From Neofusicoccum parvum (taxonomy: Eukaryota > Ascomycota > Dothideomycetes > Botryosphaeriales > Botryosphaeriaceae): a stretch of DNA of 64,000 nt. The notes below the pieces were generated by a model. That model saw only the letters and a program-made list of their open reading frames with translations. It made no database searches and was not told the origin of the DNA. Positions 44,333 through 57,599 of the stretch are shown here, one piece after another. Numbering within the stretch: the stretch's first letter is position 1; each line of letters begins with the position of its first letter. The position numbers were made by a program, and so were the translations under genes. The DNA lies in assembly GCA_020912385.1 (NCBI GenBank), contig CP087217.1, positions 1,612,001 to 1,676,000 on the forward strand, given 5' to 3'.

Positions 44333-47300
44333 TTATGCGCTCGAAAGTTTCTTCAAAATTTCCTCCTTCTCGCCCGTCGGCAGCACCTCCAGCGCTGCCA
44401 ACACACCTTTCAGACCAGCATCGCGGTCCTTACGCAGTAGCTCTGCGACCTGGAAGGCCGTGGCCTCGCGGGCCAGGTTCTCGACCTTGACGGCAACCTC
44501 CTTGCGGTTGGCCTCGATCCACTCGGTAACGGCCTGATCGCTGTTCTCGTAGTCCTCGACGGCGGACCAGGCGCGAATCTGAGTGAGCGCCTCGGTGCGC
44601 GAGATGGCCCCAGTCTCGCTGACGGCCAGCTTCTTGAGGATGTACTCCTCGTTGATGCGGCGGCGCAGGCGCCAGTAGAAGAACCGGCGCGCGTTCTGCC
44701 AGCGCAGCGGCATGCGGATCGTGCCCTTGGCCTCCATGCGGCCGGCGCGGTCGTGCAGGTCCGCGAACTGCAGGCTGATCTGCCCGTACACGGGCAGGAG
44801 AAGCTGCTCGCGCTTCGTCATCTCCGCCTTGACCTTCTGCTGCTCTTCCTTCGACAAGCTGCTGTCGAGGAGCTTGCGCTTGAGGTCACCGTAGACCGGG
44901 TCCAGGCGTGCCATGGTCTCGAGCTGACGATCCTTGCGGAACTTGATGCCAACGATACCCTCGGGCTCGAGAACACCGCCACGAGAGTCCTCGTCGGCGT
45001 ACATCTCCATGTATTGCGGGTTGATGGTCGGGTCCACGACGACCCACGAACCACCACGAAGCTCGCCGAATGGAGGAATGTAGACGAAGATGGGCTGCTC
45101 GTACTTGACGAGGGCATCGACAATGTACGAACCGTACTTGAGGACCTCGTTGAACATGTCGCGCTGGCCACCAGAGAAACCACGCCAGTTGGCCAGGATG
45201 AAGAGCGGAAGCTGCTCGCCGTTGTTGAAGTCCTTGATAGCCTGGGCCGTCTTGAACGCAGAGTTAGGGTACCAAACACCACCAGCCTCAGAGGTAACCT
45301 GCTCGATGGAGTCGGGGTTGGCAGGGTCGGCGGGGATGACGTTCTCGACAGCGCGAGTCTCAACACCGATGACACCGACAGGGAGGCCACCGAGACGAGC
45401 ACGACCAACAACAACAGTCTTGGCCCACCCAGCGAGCGACTCTTCGAACGAGCCACGGTCAAAGAGACCAGAGAGGAAGCCCTCCTCATCCTCCTTACCG
45501 GCGATGAGCCATCTGACGTCGTACGGCTGCTTCTGAGGCGGGTAGTAGGTGATGTCGCGGTCCCAGTGCTCGGGCGTGGGAGAAAGAGGCACAGGCTGGC
45601 CCTTGCTCGCAGGGACGTACGACAGCCAGCGAACAATCTTGGTGACACCCTCAAAGTCGTCGTTGGCAGTCATGTGGGAGACACCGTTCTTGTACATGAT
45701 CTGAGTACCACCGAGCTGCAGGTTGGAAGTGTAGACTTCGCGGCCGAGCAGCTTGTTGATAGCGGGGGCACCAGTAAGGATGATGGGCTGTCCCTCGATC
45801 TGGATGGCACGCTGGCCAAGACGGACGAGGTAAGCACCGATACCAACTGAGCGGCAGGTCACCAGGGTGATAGTGAAGATGTCCTCGTACGCCCTAGAAG
45901 TCTCACCAGCGATGAGACCAGAACCACGAAGACACTCGACACCGAGACCATCCTCAGCACCAATGATGGTGGTGATCTTGTGCCTGACCTCGCCATCCTC
46001 CTCGATCTGCTCGGTGATGACATCACGCCTGTCGCCCTCCTCGAAACGCTTCTTCTTCTCCTCGGTGAGATAGAGGTACTTGAAGCCCTTCTCGGGGTTC
46101 TCCGGGTCATTCCAGGCAACAGAGAAGTGCGGGATCAGCTCCTCGGCCATGCCGATGCGAGCACCAGAGTTGGCAGACAAGTAGATGCGAGGGATGCCAA
46201 GCTTTCGAGCAAGTTCAGAGCACTTGTGGAAGAACTTGTCTTCCGCGGGACCGAACGAGCCGATCTTGAAGGTGATGTCGTTGGCAATGATGATGAACCT
46301 GCGGCCCTTCGGATACTCAGGAGTCTTGGCGGTGACAATCCAACCGACCATACCGATGGTGTTGGCACCCGGCTCGCGGTTGACCTCGGCCAGGTTGTCG
46401 TTGTCGTCAAGGACAAGTTCATTGTACTCGATACACTCTCCCTTGACCGGCTGCTTCTCCTTGAGCGCTTGCACCTTGGCGCAAGAGGCGTGCCAGCTGT
46501 TCTCAACAGCCTGCCTGAACAACTCGGGGAAGTCGTAGACGTATTGAGTGCCCATGATGTGAGCCTTGTAACGCTTGGGCTGGAGAGCACCCTTGGTGGG
46601 GTAAGGAGTAGAGACCGGACGCAGGTGCATCGAGCCAATCTTGGTGGTGCCACCAATGCTGTGGAAGAGCCATTGGCCACCCTTCTCGGACTTCTTCTCG
46701 GCGTAAAGCTCGACGTCAACAACGTAGCCAGCAGTGTTGGTGATGACCACGCGAAGAGGATAAGGCTCGCCATTCTCATCAGTGCAGATGATGCGAATCT
46801 CAGCACCGGTAACACGGAGCCTCCAAGCGCGGCGACCGAACCTGTCAAGGAAGCTGGCAAGAGCCTCCTGAACATCCATGGGCTGCATGGGGAAGACAGT
46901 GGAGAAGTTGATGAAGATGTTGTTCATGTCAGAGCCGTTGTTGCCGATGATCTCAAGGGCGTCCAAGATGTCGTTCATGAGTCTGTCGGCCTCCGAGATC
47001 ATGAATTCGGCGGTGGGAATACCCTCCCGAAGACGGCCAGGACGGACAACAGCCCTAGTGAAGTACCTCTTGTCGTTCTCTGCACCCTTGCCAACTGCCT
47101 CGTAGATGTGAATGTTGCGGTTCTCAGTGAACACTGGCTTGATGTGGAACTTGTTCAGACGTCCGAGTTCAAGCTGGAAAGCCAAGGCGGGCTCAATGTG
47201 ACGGATGCTGGTGTCCTCCTCGTAGGTCGGCCCCCTGAAGGTGTAGTAGCCAGGGTAGGTACCATCCTTGTGGCCGCAGATGAAAGTGAGACGGCGGACA

Positions 47301-50300
47301 CGTCTAGCAAGAAGCTCGTCCTTGTAATCTTCGACGATAGGAGTGATGCGCTCCAAGATCTCCTTGTCATCAAAGCTCTCCGAATCCCGGACGGCGATGT
47401 TGCAGACAGCGGTGAGCTCATCATCGTTCTCGAGCTTGGGAACCGGCTTGCGCTTGCCAGCAAGGTTAGCAATCAGACCGTTATTGCCGCTGGAAGCCCG
47501 CTTCTTGCTGGATCCTTGAGCAGGGAAACACTCAAGAGCACGCATAAGGTACTCCTCGGCATCCTCAAGGAAGGGAATCGGTACAACCGCGCCCTTACGA
47601 GTAGGCTCGCCCTCGGTGCTCCGGCGGAGGTAGGTCATGTCACTGATGGAGTGAATGCGCTTGCCGAAGAATGCAGACTGGTCCGAGCTGGGAGTTGATG
47701 GCGTGGACGGGTGCGAGGACTCGACTGGCAGACCAAACTCAGACTCGCCGACCTTGCGGAGGGCAAAGTCCCAAGAGAGGACATAGGGAGCCTCTTGCTC
47801 AATATGATAGTCGATCTGCTTGAGCTGGTAGGCACGGTAAGCCCGGCGAGTGTAGACCTCGAGAGCTGCCAGGGCGACATAGGGATCGGAGTGAGCAAAG
47901 AATTGGGGCAGAACATCGAACACGGTGTACTTAGAGTCGACAACTTCCTTGATGATGTCGAAGTCGGGCTCACGGTGGTCCCAACCACTCTCGCCGTACT
48001 TCGACTCGACAACGGCAGAGCGAAGGATGTGCTCCATCTGAGACGTACGCTCTTCCAGAGAAGGCATGGCACACTGGATCAATACCTCACGGGCCTTGAT
48101 GGCCACCTTGGCAGTCGCCCTGGACTCAAGCTCGGTGAGCTTGCGAAGGGGCTCCCTGAGGTACTTGGCGACATTGCCAACACCAGGCTTGTTAGGCTTG
48201 TAAGAGTCGAGAATAGCCAAGATGAGGTTGTTCTTGGCCTGCACTCTGGTGTGAGAGAGGACAGTGTAGACAATGGGAACAAGATCATCCTTCTGCGCAT
48301 CCCTGAGCCGGAGGACGACCTCCTCATCCCTGTTCTGGCGAGACGAGAACTGGGCCTCGACATCAGAGTACTGCTCAACGAGGCTGATCATGATGTCAAA
48401 CTCGTGCGCCTTGAGACCATCGATGTATTGGTTGGCGACTTCCAAGAGAGGGGAAAGAGTACTGCGGAGCAGGGAGGCATCAGCGGGATCGACGCTCTCA
48501 TCAAGGAAGCGGCTGAAGCTCTTGATAAGCTGCTTGGCTGGGAATTCAACGCCACGGCTGTGTGCACGATCCACAATTTGAGAAAGGGAGGTGTCGAGCT
48601 TCTGAGGCATACGAGCGTGCAGAGCAGAAGCCTGGGCGTTCCACTGGCCGTAGGGAAGCTCAGGGTCCCGGAGGACTGCCATGAGCTCGTTGAGAGTGTC
48701 TGCCATGATGGCCTGGTTATCGAAACCCTTGAGGATGTCCGAGAGCACTCCATAGAGGTAACTGAAGCGCTGCGGGGGCTTGTTACCCATAATCTGGGGA
48801 GGACCGTACTCAGGGAGCTGGCCGAGGAAGAGCTGAGCAGACTTGACCTTGGACGGGTCATCAAGAGCCAAGATACCAAGAATGTCACCAGCCTCAAGAG
48901 TTGCGCCGGGCTGCTTGATAAGGTTGACAATGCCATCTTCCTGGGCAATCAATGGCATGTACATCTTCATGACCTCGACTTCAGCGAAAGCCTGACCCTT
49001 GCGGATGTGCTCACCGTTCGCAACGGTGAACTTGACAAGTTTACCAGGGCTAGGGGTGCGGAGCTGGGTGGGGTCGTTCTCCTGCTCGAGCAGGCAGGTC
49101 TTGCTGTCGACGGAAAGGCGAGTGGCACCGACTTCCTCCTTCCAGTAGACGTTGTGAGACTTGCCGCCAAGCAGGACGAGGAGACCGCCGTCTGCCAGAG
49201 CCCGAACGCCGACTTGGCACCTCGAGCCGTTGATGAACAAGGTGAAAGCATCGGAGCTGGACCTGGTGGCAGTGAACTTATAGCGGTAGCCCTCGTAGAT
49301 GAAGTCGATGGGGTAGACGGTCTTGAGCACATCCTTCGACGGCACTTGACCCTTCTCCAAGCCAGTCCTGTACTCGGTGATGCACTGCTCGCTAGCAACA
49401 TAAGCCTTCTGAACAGCACCGCAGATGACCGCAATCATGGAATCGGGCCTCTCCGCAGTGAGCTTCTTGGAGATCAGCTCGTCAAGCCAGCCGGTAGTGA
49501 TCGTGTTGTCCTCGAAGGCGGGGGTCTCTAGTAGCTTGATCAGGTACTCAACAGTCGTCCTGAAGTCGCCACGGATGCTCAGTTCCTTCAAGGCAACAAC
49601 CATGTGCTTCCTCGAAGCCGTGCGGTTCTCGCCATACGCGAAAATGTGACCAAACTGGCTGTCGGAGAAGCTGTGGATACCACCAGCGGTACCGACGGAG
49701 AAGTAACCCCAAACGTTGGAGCTACTCCTGAAGTTCAGCTCGTGCATGGTACCGCTCGAAGGCTTGAAGCCCTCGCCGGGGTCCTCGGAGGTGATACGGC
49801 AGGCAGTCGTGTGGCCCTTGGGCTTCGGCCTACGCTGGTTGATGTGCGACTCCTCGGAGGAGAAATCGAAATCAATCTCAGTAGCGGAGTGGGGATCCGC
49901 ACCGTACAGGAGACGGATGTCGCGAATGCGGTGCAGAGGGATACCCATAGCAATTTGAAGCTGAGCTGCGGGCAGGTTGACACCAGAGACCATCTCCGTG
50001 GTCGGATGCTCGACTTGAAGACGGGGGTTCAGTTCCAGGAAGTAGAAGGCATCGTCCTCGTGCGAGTACAGGTATTCCACTGTACCCGCCGATACGTAGC
50101 CGACCAATTTACCCAGCGCCACTGCTGATTTCTCCATCCGTTGGAACGTCTCCGGCTTGGCAACCGTCACAGGCGCCTCTTCAATGATCTTCTGATGTCT
50201 GCGCTGGACGGAGCAGTCACGGCCGAACAGCGAGATGTTGTTGCCGTACTGATCAGCCAGCAGCTGAACCTCCAGATGCCTGGCGTTGCCAGCCAGCTTC

Positions 50301-51325
50301 ATGATGAAAATGGGCGAGCCGGGGATTTCGCTCGCGGCAGCGCGGTACATCTGCTCAAAGTTCTCCTCCGACTCAACCTTGCGGATACCCTTGCCACCAC
50401 CGCCCTCCGAGGCCTTGACCATGACGGGGAAGCCAATCTTCTTGGCCTTCTCGAGACCCTCCTCGGGCGAGTGCGTGCAGCCCTGGTCGTAAACGTCGTC
50501 CGGCACCGTGACAATTCCGCTGTCGTCGACGACGACCTGATCCACGCCCGAGCCCGACCACGGTATGCAAGGAACCTGCGCGTGCTGTGCGACGATTGTG
50601 GACGAGATCTTGTCTCCGAGCGAGCGCATGGCCGAGCCGGGGGGGCCAATGAAAACGATCTTGTGCGGCGACGCGGCGAGCGACTCGGGGAGCTTGGGGT
50701 TCTCGGAGGCGTGTCCCCAGCCGGCCCAGACGGCGTGGACACCCATTCGTTCGGCGACATCGACAATGAGCTCAACGTTTGCGTAGTTGTTGTTGTTGGT
50801 GCCTCCGGGGACCTGTTCCTCCTGTGTCAGCTCTTCTGCTACCTCCCGCGCGGTGTTCTTGAGCTACGCACCTCAACATACTGGTCAGCCATGCGGATGT
50901 AGTCTGCGTTCGCCTGCAGATCTTCCGGCGTGGCCATGACCGTGAATTGGATTGCCCGCTCATCGCCAAATGTCTCGTAAGCCCACTTCCGCACCGATCT
51001 GATCTCCTTGACCGCTGCGATACCGTTGTTGGCAATAAGGACCTGCGGAGGGCGAAACACGTCAGTCTGCGGCTCTCACACGGCAAGCCTGCGCTCGGCG
51101 CGTCTGCGCTCGGCGCGCTGCCGCCTCGGTGGGTGCCCGGGGTTCAATGCTTACATTGGTGATGACGGTGTGGCCATCGTGAGCCTGGACGAAGTCCCGC
51201 ACGCGCGAAGGCTGAGCGGTTGACACGCTGTTGCCACCGAGGAAATGCGAGTGCAGGTTCATCTTGGCGGCGTACGACGAGGGGGTGCCGTTTGTGTGGG
51301 CACTGGCGTCTGCGGAAAGGCCCAT
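44333..51325 (-). CDS. ACC1: Acetyl-CoA carboxylase
   Basis: Three exons (51325..51155, 51042..50872, 50812..44333) give 2273 aa, the full eukaryotic multidomain length. Biotin carboxylase comes first: [16 protein letters not shown], an ATP-grasp region with [10 protein letters not shown], and [15 protein letters not shown]. The biotin carboxyl carrier domain carries EVMKM with biotinylated Lys730. A central region and the two-part carboxyltransferase domain follow ([14 protein letters not shown], then [24 protein letters not shown] in shorter conserved blocks). It makes malonyl-CoA in the cytosol for fatty acids and polyketides. Introns are 112 and 59 bp. It is the single housekeeping copy type and lies 24 kb from the synthase, so its proximity is probably incidental. 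Confidence 0.97.
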
Positions 51326-53451
51326 GGTGGTGGGAGATGTGTGGAGAGAAAGTTGGGCGGCGTGTCGGCGGGATTTTGGGTCGGGGTCTAATAGTCTACA
51401 GGAGATCTAAACGCCAAAGCACCGAAGATCGCGGGTCCGGGGGATCGATCCGGAAAAGCTCAACACGCGCTCACTCAAGAGGCGAGTCGAGAGAGGGTAT
51501 TAGGTCGAAAAGCAGCAAAGCGACGGGCGATCAGAGCTCGCGTCGGAGGTGGCTCGCGCGCAAGAGTCTGGAACGGGAAAGAGGAAGGGCAATGGGCGGG
51601 CAGCAGCGCGAGGGGATAGCAGGACAGCTGGAGCGTCAGCTTGACGGCGGTCGAACAATATAACATGGGCGCGACGCCAGACGCGACCCGCATCCCCAAG
51701 CTGCCCGCCGAACTCGTTGGGCCAGGGCCGGACGTCAGAGGTCTGTGCGGCGCGGCTTTGGTCAACAACCCTCTTTCTCACCGATGGGGCGGCTGCCGCT
51801 GACGCCGCCAGCCGCAACCCCAGCGCCTGCCCCGTCGGCGGAGCGAGTCGGGATCAGCTCTGCGCCCAAAGCATGGCGCCTCGGCGCTGCCCATCGCGCG
51901 CGGACGACCGGGCACACGGGCAAGCGGGTGTGCAGGCTGATCGCTATTCTGTTGAGAGCCCACCCACCCAACGTTGACTGTTGGCCGACACCACAGACAA
52001 GGTTTCTCCGCAAAAATGAAGAGCTAAAAGCCCGACTCTGCCCCGACCGCTCTCACTCTTTGCTCTGCGCGCGCCCTGCCCTCGCGCCGCGTCCCCAGCC
52101 CGCAGCTGCGCTCCGCCGTGCCTTTGCGCCGCTGGCCTGCGGCGCCGGTCCCCGGCTGGCGCTGGCTCCGCATCCAGTGGTCGCTGCTATTTCGGGCCAT
52201 GTCTCCCACACTCCGGCGCTGGTTCATGTGGCAGCTGTCGCTTCGACCGCCGGCTCGCTCTGCGTGCTTTCGGCATTTCGGGGTGCTGGAAGTGTCCGGC
52301 CCCTTCGACGGCTGCGGCTGTGCTAAGGCTGCTCCCGCGCCGGATCTCCTCCTTCGGAGTCCGACGTCAGCCTGCCATCGGCGTCAATGACCTGTATATC
52401 TTCCTCGCTCGAGCGTGTGGCGGCGCAGTGAGAAATCGCGGGCTGCCGCTCTTGCCCGGATCGAGGGATTTGCAGCCCGCGCGCACATGTCGCAGGGCCA
52501 CGGAGCACGCAGCCATCTGTTGCCGGATCTGCTGCGGGCCCGCGACTGCACTCTCGGGATCTTACCGGGCTCCGTCGGTCACCATCCCCGTCGGTCAGAT
52601 TGACCGCGACGCAGCTATTGGCAGGATCTCGTCATCCTTCCGATGGCCGTACAGCCTTCGGCTCCCCCTGTGAGACTAAGGACCCTGTGGAAGCCAGCCT
52701 CTCGCCCCCTTCGCTTTTCTTATCTTCAGCATTGCCCGATGGGGCTAAGCGCTAGTCCTACAACGGAAACCCACTTTCCGTCAGCTTACAAAGCGCGTGA
52801 GCCTACGTCAGCACATATTACCTTCCCAGCTCCAGCTTCTCTTCTTCTTTCACGTCGCTTGAGTTGTAGTCTACCTCGTCAACTAACCAAAAGTGTCATC
52901 ACCCATTGACGGCCTCTGCAGAGCCAAATGCCTACACAAATAGCATGCCCTCTTCTTAAGCTACCAAAACAAATTTACACAGCATTATCTCGGAGCGCTG
53001 TGAGTCCTGGTAAAGGTATCTCAGCAGCCCAGTCTGGAGAATACGGAGCTGTTATGAAGTTTGTCATGGCGGCCAATGAGGTCTACGGCAGCATCCCCAG
53101 CACAATCCGCGGGTTCCCTGAGTGCGTTCCATGGCGTGCAGCCAATAATATTCACACCTTCCTAAAGAAGAAGAAATAGTAGACAGACATAAGTTTCGAC
53201 AGCGTCTAAGACGGACTTGCGTAAATGAGCCCCAGCTACAAAAAAGTTAAGTTTTCACGACCAGTTTGTGGCGAAGAGAACGGCACTGGTGGGTTGTCGG
53301 GTAGAATGACGGGAAGAGGATGGGATGGTAACAGGTTGCCTCAATTTGTTCAGGAGTAACTTATAACCAGCAAGAAACTATCTGTTGCATCAAGCTTCCT
53401 TGGCAAATTATTCATTTACTCAAACACTCCAAACTATCTTCTTATTCTCCA
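51326..53451. other. Intergenic, carboxylase promoter region
   Basis: About 2.1 kb upstream of the carboxylase. GC-rich to 52650, then A/T-richer. An 83-codon frame at 52928-53179 ends in four lysines, is unlike anything I know and is not called. No repeats are recognised. Confidence 0.45.
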
Positions 53452-54370
53452 TTAAGACTCCCCTTGAATTTCTGGGCTATTGATAGTCCATGCTTCCCAA
53501 TTCTTGGCTTGCCACACGACGCCGCATAGCTTGCAAGCAACCCAATATGTGCCTTCGTAGCCTGAGAGGTCCAGCTGTAAGGTCTTCCTACAGGTCATGC
53601 ACTTGTACCAATGGCTGCCGCCAGTCTCAGAGCTCTTCACACGAACAGCCCTGATGACTTCCATGCAAGCTGAACCCATAGTGTCTGCAAATCCCCCCTC
53701 CTTCAGCAGCTCATCCGCATGGATGGTTACCTGATCTCTAACGATGTCGCGGAGTCCTCTATCGTTCTCGTGTGTGGAGTTGAAGATCTCACGAAAAGCG
53801 CCGCTGAGCAGCAGCGCCTTCCAATTCGTTATGCTAAGCTCACGGACATGGTCCTCTGCCTGGGCTTTCAGGCCATTGATGCCGTAGAAGTCTCCCATGA
53901 TGTACATTTGCACGTGAAACGCCATTGCGTCTTCGGTGGAGCGTCCAGGGGGCATGGTGTAATCGGCGCTGTACATGAATTCCAGCATGGCCTGGACATG
54001 AGTGGCCTCATCTCTCAACTCGACGAAACCTTGATGATCCTCCTGACAAGTTCTTCTGTTAGGTCGCGGCTGATGGGAATTTCTGGGATATTCGGGTCAA
54101 AGTAGCTGCTTACCATGAAAAGGGCACGGTCCGGGTCGAATGCTTTGCGAAAGAAGCTAGACTGGCCGGCGACGAGGAATTTGTGGGCGTAGTAGACTTG
54201 GCCGTCGCCGCAGCGGATTTGAAGATCACAGCCCGCTTGTTCTGTGAACGAACTGTTGCTATGAGGGTCAGTAAACGCGACCTAAAGCAGGGGATACGTT
54301 GGATGTCTGACTCGGCTCGTTTGGCCAGAATGGACGCAATCAAGTCACGCTGCTCGTCGCGAGGCGCCAT
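53452..54370 (-). CDS. BTB/POZ protein with C-terminal CxxC-CxxC knuckle (copy 1)
   Basis: Three exons (54370..54298, 54241..54114, 54042..53452) give 263 aa. The BTB core reads CDLQIRCGDGQVYYAHKFLV, then SSFFRKAF, then GFVELRDEATHVQAMLEFMY, the usual strand-helix pattern for dimerisation and cullin-3 type contacts. The second intron (71 bp) lies at the phase-0 position shared by all copies of this local family (..ALFM / EDHQG..). The C-terminus holds CMTC, 18 residues, then CKLC, probably a zinc knuckle. These fungal BTB proteins have no assigned function. Copy 2 is divergent from it. Confidence 0.8.
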
Positions 54371-54725
54371 GTCGTGTTTGTGACACGCTCTGGATCAGCT
54401 CTGCGCCACGGAAAGGTGAGTGACGTTGGACGGGGCGGAGGACGAGATGGAGGCGATGCAAGAAGCAGTCGAGAGTCCAAGACTGGCGCTTCAACTTGCC
54501 GCAGCTACCTCGACTAAACTTTCCAAGAGCCATTCGGAAGCTTCTCGCGTCCTCCTCCGCTCGCTGCATCATGTGTTCTTGGTTCCAGGATTGGCTAGAC
54601 TTTTCTGGGAGCCATTTCTCGTGCTTTGGGAATCGCCACCTCCTCACACTCTTCGCGGATCCAATATAAATTCTGAAACACACCCAGCGTCCCCTTCTAT
54701 GGGCCTTTGACCCTCTACGCTGATC

Positions 54726-55599
54726 ATGTCGGGAACAAAGGCCCTGTCGCCCAGTGAGAGCGTCACCTCTGAATACGTCAACTACTCACTTTCCTGGTCC
54801 TCTTTTTGTACTTTCTCACCTTTAGGCTCTTGAATACCGGCTTTCTCTCCGACACGATTCTGATTTGCCCCGATGAAAGAGAGTTCCATGTGCATACCTT
54901 TGCGCTCTACATCCACAGTGCTTACTTCAGGAAGGCTCTGACGCATGATTTGAAGGTAAGACAGGTGAAATGCAAGAGTCAGGAAGATTTGGACATGTTC
55001 TTATGAATCATTCCTACGAATGAGACTAAGAGTGGCCGCTTCGAACTCGGTGACGACTCCTCGACCATTCAAGCTGTAGTAGACTTCATGTATACCAAGC
55101 AGTACTCGGTAGCTACGGATGCCGACGCCTCTTCTGAATTACTTCAGCTCCATATCAGCGTGTACATTGCCGTCGACTTCTACGGAGTTGTTAGCCTAGC
55201 GGAGTATGCGGAGAAGCGGTTCCTCGATGCGTTCATTGACTAGCAAAAGATCAAGAAGGTTCTTCCGGACGTTGTCAGAACTATTTACGCTAAAGACTGC
55301 AGGGCTGTTGAGGGAATTCGGAATGAAGTTCTGAAGGTTACTCTGGATAACATGGCCGAATTGGAGTTGAACCAAAACTATTGGAAGCTGTTTGATGAGG
55401 TAGGAACTTTCACCAGACAGCTTTTCTTCACGTCCAGGGCGGCAAAGCCACTGAGCACATACGGTATTCTCAAGACAGAGTGCCACTTCTGCTGCAGTAC
55501 CATCGAGATTGTCGTGAAGGGATTTCAAGCAACATCCACTGCCCCCTTTGTGGTGTGGCTAACTACGCCTCTGGCCTGAGAAGGCGTCAGCATTATTAA
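54726..55599 (+). pseudogene. BTB/POZ pseudogene (copy 2) with nonsense codon and frameshift
   Basis: Exon 2 (54826..54955) is 130 nt, exactly as in copy 3, and reads FLSDTILICPDEREFHVHTF. Exon 3 starts at 55025 after the shared phase-0 intron. At 55241-55243 a TAG stands where copy 3 has Trp (FID-stop-QKIKK against INDWGKIK). The frame continues open and BTB-like after it. Near 55525-55528 one base appears lost, so the CHFC half of the knuckle and the CPLCG half lie in different frames; adding one base would restore the 16-residue spacing seen in copies 3 and 4. Exon 1 (ATG at 54726) also has no splice donor in the right phase. The gene is probably dead. Confidence 0.75.
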
Positions 55600-56181
55600 G
55601 GATGTTAATCCTAAACTCGGTCTCGTAGTGTCAGGTTCGAAGGCATCATAGAGAGCTAAGGTAGAAATTTATTTGCGCTATTGATGGCGGAGACTCAAAT
55701 GGGACTTTTGGCTAAGAGCAAGTGATTCGACAGCTCAGCACATGTTGCATTTTTGGTCACGTTGGTATCACGTGTGATTAATTTTATCGCGAGACGGTTA
55801 AAGGAGGGGGCCTCCCCCACCTCCCTCACCTCTTCGCCAAGAATCCACTCATTTGACTGCCTTCATCAATTTTGCAATAGCAAAAGCTTCTGCGGAGACG
55901 GGAATCACACGAAAACCGGTGTTAGCTGGGTCACCGTCTTATAGAGTTGCGGTGAATCAAATACCCTTGCCCATCGTGCTTCTCTGTCATGCAATATTGA
56001 ACCACATGTTCAGGTCACAGCCCGTGTGATTACATAGACGGGTCTGCATACGAAGGCGGAAGGACCCGAGGCACGTGCCTGCCTTTCCAGTTGCCACGTC
56101 TTCGAGTCCTCCCCAACAATTGCGAACTTTCTCTCAAACACCCGCCTTCTTCACCAACGCACGCGAGCGTCTTTATCAACG

Positions 56182-57079
56182 ATGGCGAGCAACGATTCGG
56201 ACATATCGTTTGACCGCTACCTGGCCGAGTAAGTCTTCTCTCAGCCAGATTGATACTCTCTTCCAAGTTCCAATGGATCTGAATGGCTGACTTAATGCGT
56301 TACCGGCAGAATCTTTGAGAGTGGAGAGCACTCCGACGTGATCCTACGTGCTTCTGATGGCGGGAAATTTCAAGCTCACCGCGTCGTCCTCTGCGGCAAA
56401 AGCGCCTACTTCAAAAACTGCCTGAAGCACAATTTCAAGGTAATGCAAAGTCTCCACCACTGATTCCCATCGTAACTAATTTGTTTCTCCCTCAAAGGAA
56501 ACCAGCACCGGCAGCTTCGATCTCGACGAGGACTACGATACTCTCAAGGCTGTACTGGAATTTATCTACTGCAACTGTTACACGCTGCCCCTCAATTCCA
56601 CTGTCGAAGCACAAGTTAAGCTGCACATCAACGCCTTCATCGCTGCAGACTACTACACGGTCCCCAATTTGAGTAGCTACGCTCTCGATAGGTTCCATGC
56701 ATCGATCAATGACTGGGGAAAAATCAAGACGGCCTTGCCGGACATTGTCAAGGCTATTTACAACAAGGAAGACCAGTTAGTTAAGGTCATGAAGGACGAA
56801 ATCCTGCGTCTCATCAAGACACATCTGGCAGAGCTGGAGTTCGATGGCGGATTCCGTCACTTGATGAACGAAGGCGGCAGCTTTCCTCTCGACATACTTT
56901 ACTTCAAGAAAACCAACAACAGGAAGCCGGCAAAAAATGCGACGACCTTCAGGGCCCGGTGCTGCTACTGCGATACTGTAGTTGTGGTCACTCTACCAGA
57001 CCACCGACAGTTACTCAACTGCCCGTTCTGTGACCGCACGGCACTTGCTAAGGTGTGGAGGGATTCTAAATGCAATTAG
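56182..57079 (+). CDS. BTB/POZ protein with C-terminal CxxC-CxxC knuckle (copy 3)
   Basis: Three exons (56182..56228, 56310..56439, 56498..57079) give 252 aa. BTB blocks are IFESGEHSDVILRASDG, FQAHRVVLCGKSAYFKNCL, and TLKAVLEFIYCNCY. The second intron is phase 0 after NFK, the family position. After a helical middle (DWGKIKTALPDIVKAIY) comes the knuckle CCYC, 16 residues, CPFC. This is the best-preserved forward-strand copy and the reference for reading the damaged neighbours. The function is unknown; BTB domains generally mediate protein-protein contacts. Confidence 0.83.
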
Positions 57080-57599
57080 ATGCAACGCCTCTAGTGAAGC
57101 TCGAAAGCAAAGGCTTTCATAGAGAAAAACGGAAAAATATGTTCTACAGCGAACGGTGAAAGATGGGCTGATTTTTGGAGCGCTTTTGTGGTCACGCGAA
57201 AGTTTTTATCTATAAAAGTCTTACCGGAAATAATACTCAGTTTTTTCTACGAAACGCTTTACTCGCGCAGAAGCCGCTGTTGTGGTCTGGAGGAAATGAA
57301 ATAGTGACGCATGGTATAATTGAGGCAGATGTGGTTAGGAAGGAGGTCTACAGGTGGTTTTTGCCAGCTGAGCTTCCTCACCTGTCTCACTCAGGCGTCC
57401 CGGTCATTATACGGGAAGGTTTGAGTGGTACTTTCTGACCATCCAAGAGTTATGGGATACTTTCGGGTAGGCGGCGCAACCTCACCGAGGGTATTTCGTG
57501 TGTAATTCTAGCACTTCGACATCGCTTTTTCTGCACCCATAAAGAAGTCACCGTGTCCATACTTGCGCTCCTATAGACATCATAGCTAGTCACAAGGAG
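57080..57599. other. Intergenic, no gene seen
   Basis: A/T-rich 3' flank of BTB copy 3. An 87-codon frame at 57175-57438 has no recognisable product. Confidence 0.45.

Noticed and set aside
45980..49531. Two very long forward-strand open frames (572 and 606 codons)
   Set aside because: They are antisense shadows of the acetyl-CoA carboxylase exon and have no recognisable domains.
44333..51325. Acetyl-CoA carboxylase as a dedicated malonyl-CoA supplier of the cluster
   Set aside because: It is the standard housekeeping enzyme, 24 kb away, separated by unrelated genes and without the cluster promoter element.
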